Notes: a model not told the origin generated them from the letters alone. Positions 28,359-37,130 are shown, counted from the stretch's first letter. The stretch is DNA of 64,000 bases from Thiocapsa sp. (GCF_018399035.1 NZ_CP073760.1:62001-126000); one strand, 5' to 3'. Translations and numbers: made by a program.

Positions 28359-29171
28359 TGGTGCTGCCGGTGGTTCACGGCTTTGTCCTGACTGGCAGGC
28401 CGGGCACCAGTAGGTGGATCTTGCGTGTTGCCCGAGACGCTCTCGCAACAGGCTCGTCCCGCAGCGAAAGCAGGGCTTTTCGGCGCGGCCGTAGACCCAG
28501 AGGATGCCGCGACCGTCGTCGGCGGTGCGCGTGATCCGGGGGCCGCCGCCGAGGTTGTTCAGGAGCAGGCGTTCCGCGGTCCGGTAGAGCGCGGCAAAGG
28601 TCTCGTCCGAGATGTCGCCGAATCGAGCCCTCGGTGCGCAGTGCTCGAGGAAGAGGACCTCGGATTTGTAGACGTTGCCGATACCGCTGGCGATCCGCTG
28701 ATCAAGCAGCAGATCGACGAGCTCGGTCTCGGGGCTCGAGAGTGTACGGGCGCGATCGAGCAGAGATTCTGCGGTCGGTGCATCGCGGCTCAGATCCGGT
28801 CCGAGGCGGTCTGTCCGATCGCGTCTGCGCAGCCCGTGGGTATCGAGGATCTCGATCTCTTTTGCGTTGAAACAGACGTAGTCCTGCCCGGAGACGTTCA
28901 GGACGAGCGTTGCCCGACGCGCAGGCTTCTGCCAGGTTTGTCCGATCGGGTAACGGTGCCAGGAGCCATACATCCCGAGGTGGACGCGAAGCGAGGCCCC
29001 GCCTTCGACGTCGATGAAGAGATGCTTGCCCTTGCTCGTCACCCGCAGAACGTGGACCTGTGCGAGCGCGGCGATGGCGCGACCCTGCAGACGGGCGCCG
29101 TCGAGACGCTGGCCGACCAAAGCGCCGGACAGAAAGGTCGCGAGCTTGTGGATGGTGTCGCCTTCGGGCAT
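28356..29171 (-). CDS. nei: Endonuclease VIII-like DNA glycosylase (Fpg/Nei family)
   Basis: 271 residues from the ATG at 29,171. The start MPEGDTIHKLA gives the N-terminal Pro nucleophile and Glu of the Fpg/Nei family in its Nei form. The central lysine-containing segment (TSKGKHLFIDV), the H2TH region (LLDQRIASGIGNVYKSEVLF) and a C-terminal Cys4 zinc finger (CFRCG ... CPACQ) are all present. It removes oxidised pyrimidines and nicks the abasic site. A longer open frame upstream lacks protein-like character. A terminator hairpin lies 25 bp upstream of the start. Confidence 0.9.
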   Translation of the reverse strand: MPEGDTIHKLATFLSGALVGQRLDGARLQGRAIAALAQVHVLRVTSKGKHLFIDVEGGASLRVHLGMYGSWHRYPIGQTWQKPARRATLVLNVSGQDYVCFNAKEIEILDTHGLRRRDRTDRLGPDLSRDAPTAESLLDRARTLSSPETELVDLLLDQRIASGIGNVYKSEVLFLEHCAPRARFGDISDETFAALYRTAERLLLNNLGGGPRITRTADDGRGILWVYGRAEKPCFRCGTSLLRERLGQHARSTYWCPACQSGQSREPPAAP

Positions 29172-29195
29172 GCGCTGAACCTGCATCCGGCAGAC

Positions 29196-29221
29196 AAAAA
29201 GACGCCCCGCGATGCGGGGCG
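29196..29221 (-). terminator. Rho-independent terminator (minus strand)
   Basis: On the minus strand CGCCCCGC, ATC, GCGGGGCG forms an 8-bp stem followed by TCTTTTT. It lies just before the nei start codon, so it ends a transcript coming from higher coordinates. Confidence 0.75.
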
Positions 29222-29366
29222 AGCAAACTAAGGAGAACTCATCGTTGCGCTTACTTCGAGTCTGCAATCGGCCGAAGGGTTCCCGAATCCGTCGGCCGGC
29301 CCCGGATCGGTAAGATCGGCCGGATATTCCGTCGCGTTGCGGCGCTTGGCGAACCTGGCAGCCGCA

Positions 29367-29389
29367 TAAAAAACCCCGCCGTAGGCGGG
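29367..29389 (-). terminator. Rho-independent terminator (minus strand)
   Basis: On the minus strand CCCCGCC, TAC, GGCGGGG is followed by six T. No protein gene that I trust ends here, so it may close a small RNA read from about 29,400-29,800. Confidence 0.78.
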
Positions 29390-29822
29390 GAACACGACAA
29401 GGAGTCAGAACGCCTCCGAGGAGGCTCGCGAGCTTCGAGGCGCCTGCGGTTAAAAAGTTCGACAGAACCTGGTCGAAAATTCCACGGAGACGGTGGTGAT
29501 GCTCTGATGAGCCTCCCGCCGCGGAAGGGTGGACGCGTGTGAGCGAAGTCCACCGAGCACTGCGACGGCCCACTGCGCTGCGCGTGTCCGCTCCACAGCT
29601 CTGGATGTCCGTCGCGTCCGCGCCGCTTCGTTGCCTTGCTTTTCGGCGCGCCGAACGCCATGATCCGTCGCGAGCCATAGCCTCGCGTTGTGTCCCCTCC
29701 GTTTCTAAATCGCAGCATCCGACACACGTCCTGCCGTACCGCTCGCCCTCACAGACCGACCCGGACCGAACGAGGCAACCTCGGTTGTCCGCTTGGACAG
29801 GGTCTTCGGAGATTCGAAGAGT

Positions 29823-30182
29823 ATGCTGATCAAAATCGGCGGGGATACCCTCGCCTTGGACGGAGATATCCGCCGTCATATCGAGACGGAAGTGGCCAAG
29901 CTTGCGGCACGCTTCCCCGGAGAAGACTTGGAGGCGCATGCCATGATCCAAGAGGAATTCGACCCGCTCCACGGACACCGCGTCCGCTGCGAGCTCTCCG
30001 CCAAGATCGCCCACGGGCGCCCAATCGTCGTCCGAGACGCACGCAAGACAGCGAAGGAAGCCATCGACGAGGTCTTCGGGCTCGCGCGCCGCAACCTGCG
30101 GCGGATGCGCCGTCAAATCAGTCTCCCCCGCAACCCTCCGCACGGTGCTTTGAGCACGGAAACGCACGTGGTCGGAGGTTGA
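29823..30182 (+). CDS. HPF/RaiA-family ribosome-associated protein
   Basis: 119 residues from the ATG at 29,823 (MLIKIGGDTLALDGDIRRH). The fold order (beta, helix IETEVAKLAARFPGEDLEAH, beta strands CELSAKIAHGRPIVVRD, helix ARKTAKEAIDEVFGLARRNL) is that of short hibernation factors, which bind the 30S decoding centre and silence ribosomes in stationary phase. The tail of about 20 residues is extra. It stands alone, not in the usual rpoN context. Upstream, 29,222-29,822, I see no coding gene, only the two minus-strand terminators. Confidence 0.78.
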   Translation: MLIKIGGDTLALDGDIRRHIETEVAKLAARFPGEDLEAHAMIQEEFDPLHGHRVRCELSAKIAHGRPIVVRDARKTAKEAIDEVFGLARRNLRRMRRQISLPRNPPHGALSTETHVVGG

Positions 30183-30191
30183 TTCCCGACA

Positions 30192-30250
30192 TTTAATCCG
30201 CGCCCCGTACGATATGCTTTGTTTGCTGGATGGGGTTGGCTGGGCCGGCT
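30192..30250 (+). repeat. Dispersed TIR repeat, truncated copy F
   Basis: The left half of the family is recognisable (TTTAATCCGCGCC, then GTACGATATGC and CTGGATGGGGTTGG, matching copy A at 371-420), 10 bp after the hibernation-factor stop codon. The right terminal repeat is missing, so this copy is partial or decayed. Confidence 0.6.
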
Positions 30251-30291
30251 CAGAAGCGGTTCGTCCCCTGACCGACCCGCTTCGGATCGCA

Positions 30292-30993
30292 TCAGCCGGT
30301 TCTCAAGGTGGCCAAGCCGGCATCGACTCGAATCACTTGCCCCGTCGTCATGCGGGCGTCTTCCAGCAGCCACAGCACGGCACCCGCAACGTCTTCGGGC
30401 TCTCCGATCGTTCGCAAAGGGTGTCGTTCGGCCGCCGCGCTGCGCTTTGACTCGTTTCCGATCAAACGTTCGGCAAGCGGCGTCGCCGTCAGGGTCGGCG
30501 CGACGGCGTTGACCCGGATCCGCGGGGCGAGCTCGGCGGCAAGGGACCGCGTCAGGCCCTCCACCGCGCCTTTGGCACTCGCGATCGAGGCGTGAAACGG
30601 CAGCCCGGTTCCGACGGCGACCGTGCTGAACAGCACGATGCCGGCGGACTCCGCCGCCTTGAGCGCCTTCATCGCACCCTGCAGGGCCCGCACTGCACCG
30701 AGCAGATTGATCTCGAGGTCTTCCGTCCACTCCTTCTCGGCCAGCCGTTCGAAAGGGCGCAGCCGGATGGTGCCGGGGCAGTAGACGAGTCCGTCGAGTG
30801 TCGTCGGCAGCGCATCCGCCGGGAAGTCGTTGGTTCGGACGTCCCAATGCAGACTGGTGACCGCCGGATGATCCGGCGCTGCCTCCGGGTGACGCGACAG
30901 TTGAATCACGCGATGGCCGCGCTCGAGAAGCTTCCCGAGCAGCGCGGCGCCGATGCCGGACGTGCCGCCGACGATCAAATAGGTTTTGGACAT
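30292..30993 (-). CDS. Short-chain dehydrogenase-like protein lacking the active-site Tyr
   Basis: 233 residues from the ATG at 30,993. The Rossmann start YLIVGGTSGIGAALL, the SDR segments LDGLVYCPGT and LEINLLGAVRALQ, and the C-terminal VIRVDAG are typical. The catalytic YxxxK is read as IASAK (Lys141; Ile137 where Tyr is expected). A variant SDR subgroup with HxSIAxAK is known to me, so this is probably inherited rather than an error. Substrate and activity are unknown. It is divergent from the NDUFA9-like gene; a 200-bp gap holds both promoters. Confidence 0.83.
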   Translation of the reverse strand: MSKTYLIVGGTSGIGAALLGKLLERGHRVIQLSRHPEAAPDHPAVTSLHWDVRTNDFPADALPTTLDGLVYCPGTIRLRPFERLAEKEWTEDLEINLLGAVRALQGAMKALKAAESAGIVLFSTVAVGTGLPFHASIASAKGAVEGLTRSLAAELAPRIRVNAVAPTLTATPLAERLIGNESKRSAAAERHPLRTIGEPEDVAGAVLWLLEDARMTTGQVIRVDAGLATLRTG

Positions 30994-31193
30994 GTAACCC
31001 CCATGAAACGGTTTGATGTGTGTCGCGTGAGGTTCAGGCGGGTCGAAAGTTTTGCAAGACCTGGACAGATTGCCTTGCGATCCTGGACAAGATACGCACC
31101 TTCTGATGGGACTCGTCTCGATTCGGATCGCCCCGATATTCTCGATGACGGCACGTCGTCCGCCACACCCCATCAACGCGAAAGGAGGCTCAT

Positions 31194-32117
31194 ATGAAGG
31201 TTGCCATCATCGGCGGTACCGGTTTCGTCGGCACCAACATCTCTCGGCACTTGATCGACGCCGGTCATCGGCCGCGGCTTCTGGTCCGGCCGGGCAGCGA
31301 GCAGAAGGTCGCTCAGCCGGAGCATTGCGATATCGTCCTCGGCGACGTGGCCGATCCGCCTGCGCTCGATCGTTGCCTGGAGGGTTCGGATGCCGTGATC
31401 TATCTGATCGGCATCCTGCGCGAGTTTCCGAGCCGAGGCATCACCTTCGATGCGCTGCAACGTGTCGGTGTCGAGGACACGATCGCGGCGGCGAAAGGGC
31501 AGGGCGTCGATCGGTTCATCCTGATGAGCGCCAACGGGGTCCATGTCGAGGGCACGTCCTATCAGCGCAGCAAGGCGCTTGCCGAGGCGGCGCTCAAGGC
31601 CTCCGGGCTGCGCTGGACCATCTTCCGCCCCTCGGTCATCTTCGGCGACCCGGACGGTCGCATGGAGTTTTGCTCCCAGCTCAAGAAGGACATCATCGAT
31701 AGCCCGATGCCGGCGCCGCTCTTCTACAGCGGCCTGTTTCCCAAGAATGCGGGCGGCTTCGAGCTGGCCCCGGTGCATATCGACGACGTCGCGGCGGCCT
31801 GCGTGCTGGCCGTGAACGAGTCGCGCACCGAATCCCAGACCTACAGCTTGTGCGGACCTGCGCGTCTGAGCTGGAAGGCGATCCTGACCACGATCGCCGC
31901 GGCGTCGGGCAAAACGAAGCTGATGCTGCCGGCCCCGGCGATGGCCATCAAGGCGACCGCGAGTCTGCTCGACCGCTATCCCTGGTTTCCCATCTCGCGC
32001 GATCAGATCCAAATGTTGATGGAGGGGAATGTCTGCTTCGAGAACGACAGCTTCGCGCGGCTCGGCCTGACCCCGACACCCTTCGGCGTGGATCAGCTGG
32101 GCTATTTGAATCGGTAG
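31194..32117 (+). CDS. NAD(P)-binding protein, complex I NDUFA9-like family
   Basis: 307 residues, an atypical SDR. The Rossmann motif is VAIIGGTGFVGTNISRHLI, followed by GSDAVIYLIGILRE, MSANGVHVEGTSYQRSKALAE (YxxxK with Tyr and Lys present) and RPSVIFGDPDGRMEF. This subgroup resembles the NDUFA9 subunit of complex I and plant ycf39-like proteins, which bind nucleotide but have assembly roles. The start has GGAGG (AAAGGAGGCTCAT) six bases upstream. Confidence 0.87.
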   Translation: MKVAIIGGTGFVGTNISRHLIDAGHRPRLLVRPGSEQKVAQPEHCDIVLGDVADPPALDRCLEGSDAVIYLIGILREFPSRGITFDALQRVGVEDTIAAAKGQGVDRFILMSANGVHVEGTSYQRSKALAEAALKASGLRWTIFRPSVIFGDPDGRMEFCSQLKKDIIDSPMPAPLFYSGLFPKNAGGFELAPVHIDDVAAACVLAVNESRTESQTYSLCGPARLSWKAILTTIAAASGKTKLMLPAPAMAIKATASLLDRYPWFPISRDQIQMLMEGNVCFENDSFARLGLTPTPFGVDQLGYLNR

Positions 32118-32139
32118 GTCGGCACGATCACGCGCGCCG

Positions 32140-32856
32140 TCAGAGCTTGTTGAGAAAGGACACGCCGCCGAGCTGCGCCATCTGACGCCGGATCCAGGTG
32201 GCGCGGCGCTTGACGGTCGCGGAGGGTGTTTCGAGTCGATAGATGTTCGGATTCGGCAGCACGGCGGCGATCAGGGCGGCATCCGAGGTGCTCAGCGCCA
32301 TCACCGGGCGGTCGAAATAGCGCCAGCTCGTGGCCCCGACGCCGAAGGTGTTCGGGCTGAGCTGGGCGATGTTGAGATAGACCTCCAGAATCCGCTCCTT
32401 GGACCAAAGCGTCTCGATCAGGAGTGTGAACCAGACCTCCAGTGCTTTGCGAATCGGGTCCCGGCCGGACCAGAGGAAGAGATTCTTCGCCGTCTGCTGG
32501 CTGATGGTGCTCGCCCCGCGCAACCGCTCTCCGGCACGATAGCGCTGCCACGCGCGTTCGATCTCGATGGTGTCGAAGCCGCGATGGCCCGGGAAGCGCT
32601 GGTCCTCCGCGGCGATGACGGCGAGCTTCACAGCCCCGGGGATGGCGTCCCAGTCAACCCACTCGTGATAGATATAGGGCGGCCCGCCGGGCTCGGACTG
32701 GGCGGTGATCCAGCGTTGAATCATGAAGGCGGAGGTCGGCGGGTCGACCCAGCGCAGGATCGTGACCAGCATCACCGACAGCGCCATCAGGCCCGCCAGA
32801 ACGAGCGCGATCCGGCGCAACAGAATTCTTCGAGAGCGTTTTTTTCGAGCGGCCAT
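32140..32856 (-). CDS. mtgA: Monofunctional peptidoglycan transglycosylase
   Basis: 238 residues, the usual length. An Arg/Lys-rich cytoplasmic start and one TM helix (about 15-35) precede the GT51 domain. Conserved motifs are AVIAAEDQRFPGHRGFD (catalytic Glu), GASTISQQTAKNLFLW, RKALEVWFTLLIETLWSKERILEVYLN and FGVGATSWRYF. It polymerises lipid II into glycan strands at the inner membrane. It is convergent with the preceding gene. Confidence 0.95.
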   Translation of the reverse strand: MAARKKRSRRILLRRIALVLAGLMALSVMLVTILRWVDPPTSAFMIQRWITAQSEPGGPPYIYHEWVDWDAIPGAVKLAVIAAEDQRFPGHRGFDTIEIERAWQRYRAGERLRGASTISQQTAKNLFLWSGRDPIRKALEVWFTLLIETLWSKERILEVYLNIAQLSPNTFGVGATSWRYFDRPVMALSTSDAALIAAVLPNPNIYRLETPSATVKRRATWIRRQMAQLGGVSFLNKL

Positions 32857-33018
32857 GATTACGGGTCATGCGAGCGGGTGATCGGACCGCCGGAGAGCGG
32901 TCCGTTGAAGAGGCTTCGCCGAAGTATCCGGACCCGGATTCGGCGGGTCAAACCCGAGCGATCAACGCCGAGGCCGAGGCCGATCTCGAGGCGGCCTTTG
33001 CCTGAGCCAAAGACATGT

Positions 33019-33095
33019 CGGGTGCGGTGAGGTACGAACCGCACCGATGTAAGGTCCGGTCGTCGCATGGTGCGGTTCGTACCTCGCCGTACCCT
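33019..33095. repeat. Large inverted repeat, TAGGGTGCGGT family
   Basis: An imperfect inverted pair at 33,019-33,045 and 33,069-33,094 (arms about 26 bp, with internal palindromes GGTGCGGT / ACCGCACC). It lies between mtgA and the pirin gene and shares its core word with 28,328-28,358. Confidence 0.7.
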
Positions 33096-33129
33096 ACGCG
33101 CGTGCACCTTCGATCCAGGAGAGATTCAG

Positions 33130-33687
33130 ATGACAGATCCGCTCTTCCAAACCGAGTCGGTCGGGCAGTCTCGCCCTATCGAGCGACTCGTCGTCGGCCA
33201 GGCGACCACCGACGGTGCCGGTGTGAACCTGATCCGGGTGCTGACCCAGCCGTTGCAGCAGCGGCTCGATCCCTTCCTCATGCTCGATGCCTTCGGCAGC
33301 GATGATCCGGACGACTATATCGCCGGCTTTCCGGATCACCCGCACCGCGGGTTCGAGACCGTCACCTACATGATCGCCGGGCGCATGCTGCCGACGGGTA
33401 CGCGATTCGAGCAGGCGCTTCCGATCGAGCGGAATGCCTTCATCTATGTCTATCGAGGGGCAGTCGGTATCGCCGGGCAGTCGGTCCCGTCCCAGCGCAT
33501 GGCGATCCTCGCCAACGCTGCGGACGCCGACGGCGTTGCCATCGAGGCAGTCGACGAGGCACGGGTCCTGCTGATTGCGGGGCAGCCTCTGCGCGAGCCG
33601 ATCGTCCAGCATGGCCCCTTCGTCATGAACACGATGCAAGAGATTCAACACGCGGTGCGTGACTACAGTGCCGGGCGTTTGGCCTGA
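33130..33687 (+). CDS. Pirin family protein with internal deletion
   Basis: 185 residues from the ATG at 33,130; normal pirins have about 280. The N-terminal cupin is normal up to GFPDHPHRGFETVTYMIAGRM (residues 66-86, with metal ligands His70 and His72). The sequence then jumps straight to LPTGTRFEQALPIERNAFIYVYRG, which belongs to the C-terminal cupin. About 75-95 residues, with the other two iron ligands (His and Glu), are missing. The frame stays open to a normal end. Quercetinase activity is therefore unlikely. Pirins in general are iron-binding regulators or dioxygenases. Confidence 0.82.
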   Translation: MTDPLFQTESVGQSRPIERLVVGQATTDGAGVNLIRVLTQPLQQRLDPFLMLDAFGSDDPDDYIAGFPDHPHRGFETVTYMIAGRMLPTGTRFEQALPIERNAFIYVYRGAVGIAGQSVPSQRMAILANAADADGVAIEAVDEARVLLIAGQPLREPIVQHGPFVMNTMQEIQHAVRDYSAGRLA

Positions 33688-33719
33688 GCGACGAGCACGC
33701 GCCACCACGGAGCCTACGC

Positions 33720-34874
33720 ATGCAGAACTTTGTCTTCCACAATCCCACCCGCATCCTTTTCGGCGAAGGTCAGATCGCGGCGATCGGCCCGGAGATCCCG
33801 AGCGGCGCCCGGGTGCTGATCACCTACGGCGGCGGCAGTGTCGTGAAGACGGGCACCTTGGCCGAGGTCAAGGCTGCGCTGGGCGAGACGGACTATCTGG
33901 AGTTCGGCGGCATCGAGCCGAACCCGACCTACGAGACCCTGATGCAGGCGGTCGAGCTCGCCCGCCGCGAGAAGGTCGACTTTCTGCTCGCCGTCGGAGG
34001 CGGCTCGGTGATCGACGGGACCAAGTTCATCGCCGCGGCCATCCCCTTCGAGGGCGAGCCTTGGGACATCCTCGCCAAGCAGGCGCCGATCACCTCCGCG
34101 GTCCCCTTCGGCAGCGTGCTGACATTGCCCGCGACCGGCTCGGAGATGAATGCGGCCTCCGTGATTACGCGAAGCACCACGCTCGATAAACTGGCCTTCA
34201 TCAATCCATCGGTCTTCCCGCGCTTCTCGGTGCTGGACCCGACCAAGACCTATACGCTGCCGCCGCGTCAGGTCGCCAACGGCGTGGTCGATGCCTTCGT
34301 GCATATCGCCGAGCAGTATCTGACCTATCCGGCCGATGCCAAGGTGCAGGATCGCTTCGCCGAAGGGCTGCTGCTGACCTTGATCGAGGAAGGCCCCAAG
34401 GCGCTGTCCGAGCCCGAGAACTACGCGGTGCGCGCCAACCTCATGTGGACCGCGACGTTAGCGCTGAACGGACTCATCGGCGCCGGCGTGCCGCAGGATT
34501 GGGCGACCCACATGGTCGGCCACGAGATCACCGCGCTGCACGGGCTGGATCATGCCCAGACCCTGGCCGTCGTCTTGCCGGCGATGTTGCAGGTCAGGCG
34601 GTTCGAGAAGCGCGGCAAGCTCCTGCAGTACGCCGAACGGGTCTGGGGTCTGCGTGACGGCGACGAGGACGCGCGCATCGATGCGGCCATCGAGCGCACC
34701 CGCGACTTCTTCGAGTCGCTCCAGGTCCCGACACGGCTCTCGGGTTACGGAATCGGCGCCGATGCGATCGCGCCGCTGGTCGATCAGCTCGAGCGTCACG
34801 GCATGACCGCGCTCGGCGAGCGGCAGGACGTCGATCTCGCACGCTCGCGGCAGGTGCTTGAGCTGGCGCTCTAA
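33720..34874 (+). CDS. yqhD: Iron-type alcohol/aldehyde dehydrogenase, YqhD-like
   Basis: 384 residues. The start MQNFVFHNPTRILFGEGQI is typical of YqhD and BDH-type enzymes. The NADP-binding GGGSVVK and VGGGSVIDGTKFI, and the metal ligands in DAFVHIAEQYL (Asp, His) and HMVGHEITALHGLDHAQTLA (two His) are complete. E. coli YqhD reduces short aldehydes from lipid peroxidation with NADPH. It follows the pirin gene by 32 bp, so they may be one unit. Confidence 0.92.
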   Translation: MQNFVFHNPTRILFGEGQIAAIGPEIPSGARVLITYGGGSVVKTGTLAEVKAALGETDYLEFGGIEPNPTYETLMQAVELARREKVDFLLAVGGGSVIDGTKFIAAAIPFEGEPWDILAKQAPITSAVPFGSVLTLPATGSEMNAASVITRSTTLDKLAFINPSVFPRFSVLDPTKTYTLPPRQVANGVVDAFVHIAEQYLTYPADAKVQDRFAEGLLLTLIEEGPKALSEPENYAVRANLMWTATLALNGLIGAGVPQDWATHMVGHEITALHGLDHAQTLAVVLPAMLQVRRFEKRGKLLQYAERVWGLRDGDEDARIDAAIERTRDFFESLQVPTRLSGYGIGADAIAPLVDQLERHGMTALGERQDVDLARSRQVLELAL

Positions 34875-34885
34875 CCCCGACTCCC

Positions 34886-34966
34886 CCCCGGGATCGTCGA
34901 CTTGCAGTCGAGCTCTTTCGCCGGCCTGGTGGCCGGCGGGTCGACTGCAAGTCGACGATCCCGGGG
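34886..34966. repeat. Perfect 26-bp inverted repeat with nested hairpin
   Basis: Arms at 34,886-34,911 and 34,941-34,966 are exact reverse complements. The 29-nt loop holds a second hairpin (CGCCGGCC, TGGT, GGCCGGCG). It starts 12 bp after the yqhD stop codon and could end that transcript; there is no T-run. Confidence 0.9.
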
Positions 34967-35117
34967 CGGGTGCTTTGCGGCACATGCCCGGCGCGCCCGT
35001 GTCTGCTATGATTCGCGCTCATTTCAGACACCCGCTCGCGCGCCCGGCCGACCGAAACGGCTTGCGTGTACGCCTGCCGCGCGCTCTTCACCCTATCCCC
35101 GGGCGACCTTCAGCTTC

Positions 35118-36920
35118 ATGACAGACCTCAGTCATATCCGAAACTTTTCGATCATCGCCCATATCGATCACGGCAAGTCGACCATCGCCGACCGCTTCAT
35201 CCAGTTCAGCGGGGCCTTGACCGATCGCGAGATGTCGAGCCAGGTGCTCGATTCGATGGATCTGGAGCGCGAGCGCGGGATTACGATCAAGGCGCAGAGC
35301 GTCACGCTCGACTTCAAGGCGCGCAACGGCGAGATCTATCAACTGAACTTCATCGACACGCCCGGGCATGTCGACTTCTCCTACGAGGTTTCGCGCTCCC
35401 TGGCCGCCTGCGAAGGCGCGCTGCTCGTCGTGGATGCCGCCCAAGGTGTGGAGGCGCAGAGCGTCGCCAATTGCTACACCGCCATCGAGCAGGGGCTCGA
35501 GGTCCTGCCGGTGCTCAACAAGATCGATCTGCCTTCGGCCGAGCCGGAGCGCGTCATCAAGGAGATCGAGGAGATCATCGGTCTCGATGCCGAGGATGCG
35601 CTGCGGGTCAGTGCCAAGACGGGCGAGGGGATCCCGGAGCTGCTCGAAGCCCTGGTCCAGCGCATCCCGCCGCCGCAGGGCGACGTGAACGCACCCCTGC
35701 AGGCGCTGATCATCGATTCCTGGTTCGATCCCTATGTCGGCGTGGTCTCGCTGGTGCGCGTGATGAACGGCGAGATGCGCCGTCGCGACAAGATCCTGAT
35801 CATGTCGACCGGACGCACGCAACAGGTCGATGCGGTCGGCGTCTTCACGCCGAAGAAGACCGAGCGCGACCGCTTGGGTGCGGGCGAGGTCGGGTTCATG
35901 ATCGCGGGCATCAAGGAGATCGACGGTGCGCCCGTCGGCGACACCATCACCCGTCCTGACTCGCCGGCCCCCAAGCTGCCGGGCTTCAAAGAGGTGCGCC
36001 CGCGGGTCTTCGCCGGGCTCTACACCGTGATTTCGGACGACTACGAGGACTTGCGCGAGGCCTTGGGCAAGCTGCGACTCAACGATGCGGCGCTGAACTA
36101 CGAGCCCGAGGTGTCGCAGGCGCTGGGCTTCGGCTTTCGCTGCGGCTTCCTCGGGATGCTGCACATGGAGATCATCCAGGAACGACTCGAGCGCGAGTAT
36201 GACCTGGACCTGATCACGACCGCGCCGACGGTGGTCTACGAGGTGCTGCGTTCGGACGGGGAGATCATCAAGATCGACAATCCGGCCAACCTGCCGGACC
36301 CCGGTCAGATCCGCGAGGTCCGCGAGCCCATCATCGAGGCGCATATCCTGGTGCCGCAGGACTATCTCGGCTCCGTGATCAACCTCTGTATCGAGAAGCG
36401 CGGGGTTCAAAAGCAGCTCCAGTATCTCGGCGGTCAGGTGCAGGTGAGCTACGAGCTGCCGTTGAGCGAGGTGGTGCTGGATTTCTTCGATCGACTGAAA
36501 TCGGTCAGTCGCGGCTACGCGTCATTCGAGTACGAGTTCAAGCGCTTCCAGGCCGCCGACCTGGTCAAGCTCGACGTCTTGATCAACGGCGATAAGGTGG
36601 ACTCGCTCTCCTCGATCGTGCACCGCGCCCTCTCGCAAAACCGCGGTCACGACATCACCGTGCGGATGAAGGATCTGATCCCGCGCCAGATGTTCGAGGT
36701 GGCGATTCAGGCCGCGATCGGCACCAAGGTCATTGCGCGCACCACGGTCAAGCCGCTGCGCAAGAACGTCACGGCCAAGTGTTACGGCGGCGACGTGAGT
36801 CGCAAGCGCAAGCTGTTGGAAAAGCAAAAGGCCGGCAAGAAGCGTATGAAACAGGTCGGCCGTGTCGAGATCCCGCAGGAGGCGTTTCTTGCGGTGCTCC
36901 AGGTCGGCAAAGATAATTGA
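35118..36920 (+). CDS. lepA: Elongation factor 4 (LepA)
   Basis: 600 residues from the ATG at 35,118 ([19 protein letters not shown]), the standard length. The G1 motif [10 protein letters not shown]2 RERGIT, G3 DTPGHVDF and G4 NKIDLP are intact, and the LepA-specific C-terminal domain ends [24 protein letters not shown]. LepA is a ribosomal GTPase that acts in initiation and back-translocation under stress. The TGA stop codon lies inside the left end of repeat copy G. lepA-lepB-rnc-era-recO-pdxJ is the usual order. Confidence 0.97.
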   Translation: MTDLSHIRNFSIIAHIDHGKSTIADRFIQFSGALTDREMSSQVLDSMDLERERGITIKAQSVTLDFKARNGEIYQLNFIDTPGHVDFSYEVSRSLAACEGALLVVDAAQGVEAQSVANCYTAIEQGLEVLPVLNKIDLPSAEPERVIKEIEEIIGLDAEDALRVSAKTGEGIPELLEALVQRIPPPQGDVNAPLQALIIDSWFDPYVGVVSLVRVMNGEMRRRDKILIMSTGRTQQVDAVGVFTPKKTERDRLGAGEVGFMIAGIKEIDGAPVGDTITRPDSPAPKLPGFKEVRPRVFAGLYTVISDDYEDLREALGKLRLNDAALNYEPEVSQALGFGFRCGFLGMLHMEIIQERLEREYDLDLITTAPTVVYEVLRSDGEIIKIDNPANLPDPGQIREVREPIIEAHILVPQDYLGSVINLCIEKRGVQKQLQYLGGQVQVSYELPLSEVVLDFFDRLKSVSRGYASFEYEFKRFQAADLVKLDVLINGDKVDSLSSIVHRALSQNRGHDITVRMKDLIPRQMFEVAIQAAIGTKVIARTTVKPLRKNVTAKCYGGDVSRKRKLLEKQKAGKKRMKQVGRVEIPQEAFLAVLQVGKDN

Positions 36921-37002
36921 ACCGCGTCTGGAGCGATATGCGCTGTTTTGTGTTGGGTCGGCTTTGCGGGGGCCAATGAACGTTCGAGTCGACGCAGTTC
37001 AA
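36917..37002. repeat. Dispersed TIR repeat, copy G
   Basis: 86 bp, ends TTGAACCGCGTC and GACGCAGTTCAA (one mismatch). The left end contains the TGA stop codon of lepA. Interior words (GATATGCGCTGTTTTGTGTTGGGTCGG) resemble copies A and F. Confidence 0.78.
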
Positions 37003-37062
37003 TAATTGAGAATTTTTTTGATGCGTCATTGCAGGGTCGATCGGTATTCTCAACGCTGAGAG

Positions 37063-37130
37063 CCGATAACCGATAACCGATAACCGATAACCGATAACCG
37101 ATAACCGATAACCGATAACCGATAACCGAT
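37063..37130. repeat. 7-bp tandem repeat (CCGATAA), nearly ten units
   Basis: The unit CCGATAA is repeated without error nine times, followed by a partial CCGAT. It ends 45 bp before the lepB start codon. Unit number could vary by slippage. Confidence 0.95.

Noticed and set aside
29251..29727. 158-codon minus-strand open frame
   Set aside because: Arg/Pro/Ser-rich, crosses a terminator hairpin and has no recognisable domain or ribosome binding site.
28356..30167. 603-residue Nei protein
   Set aside because: The part upstream of 29,171 is not protein-like; MPEGD must be the N-terminus because Pro2 is the catalytic nucleophile.
37063..37130. CRISPR array
   Set aside because: Direct repeats of 7 bp without spacers and no cas genes; it is a simple tandem repeat.
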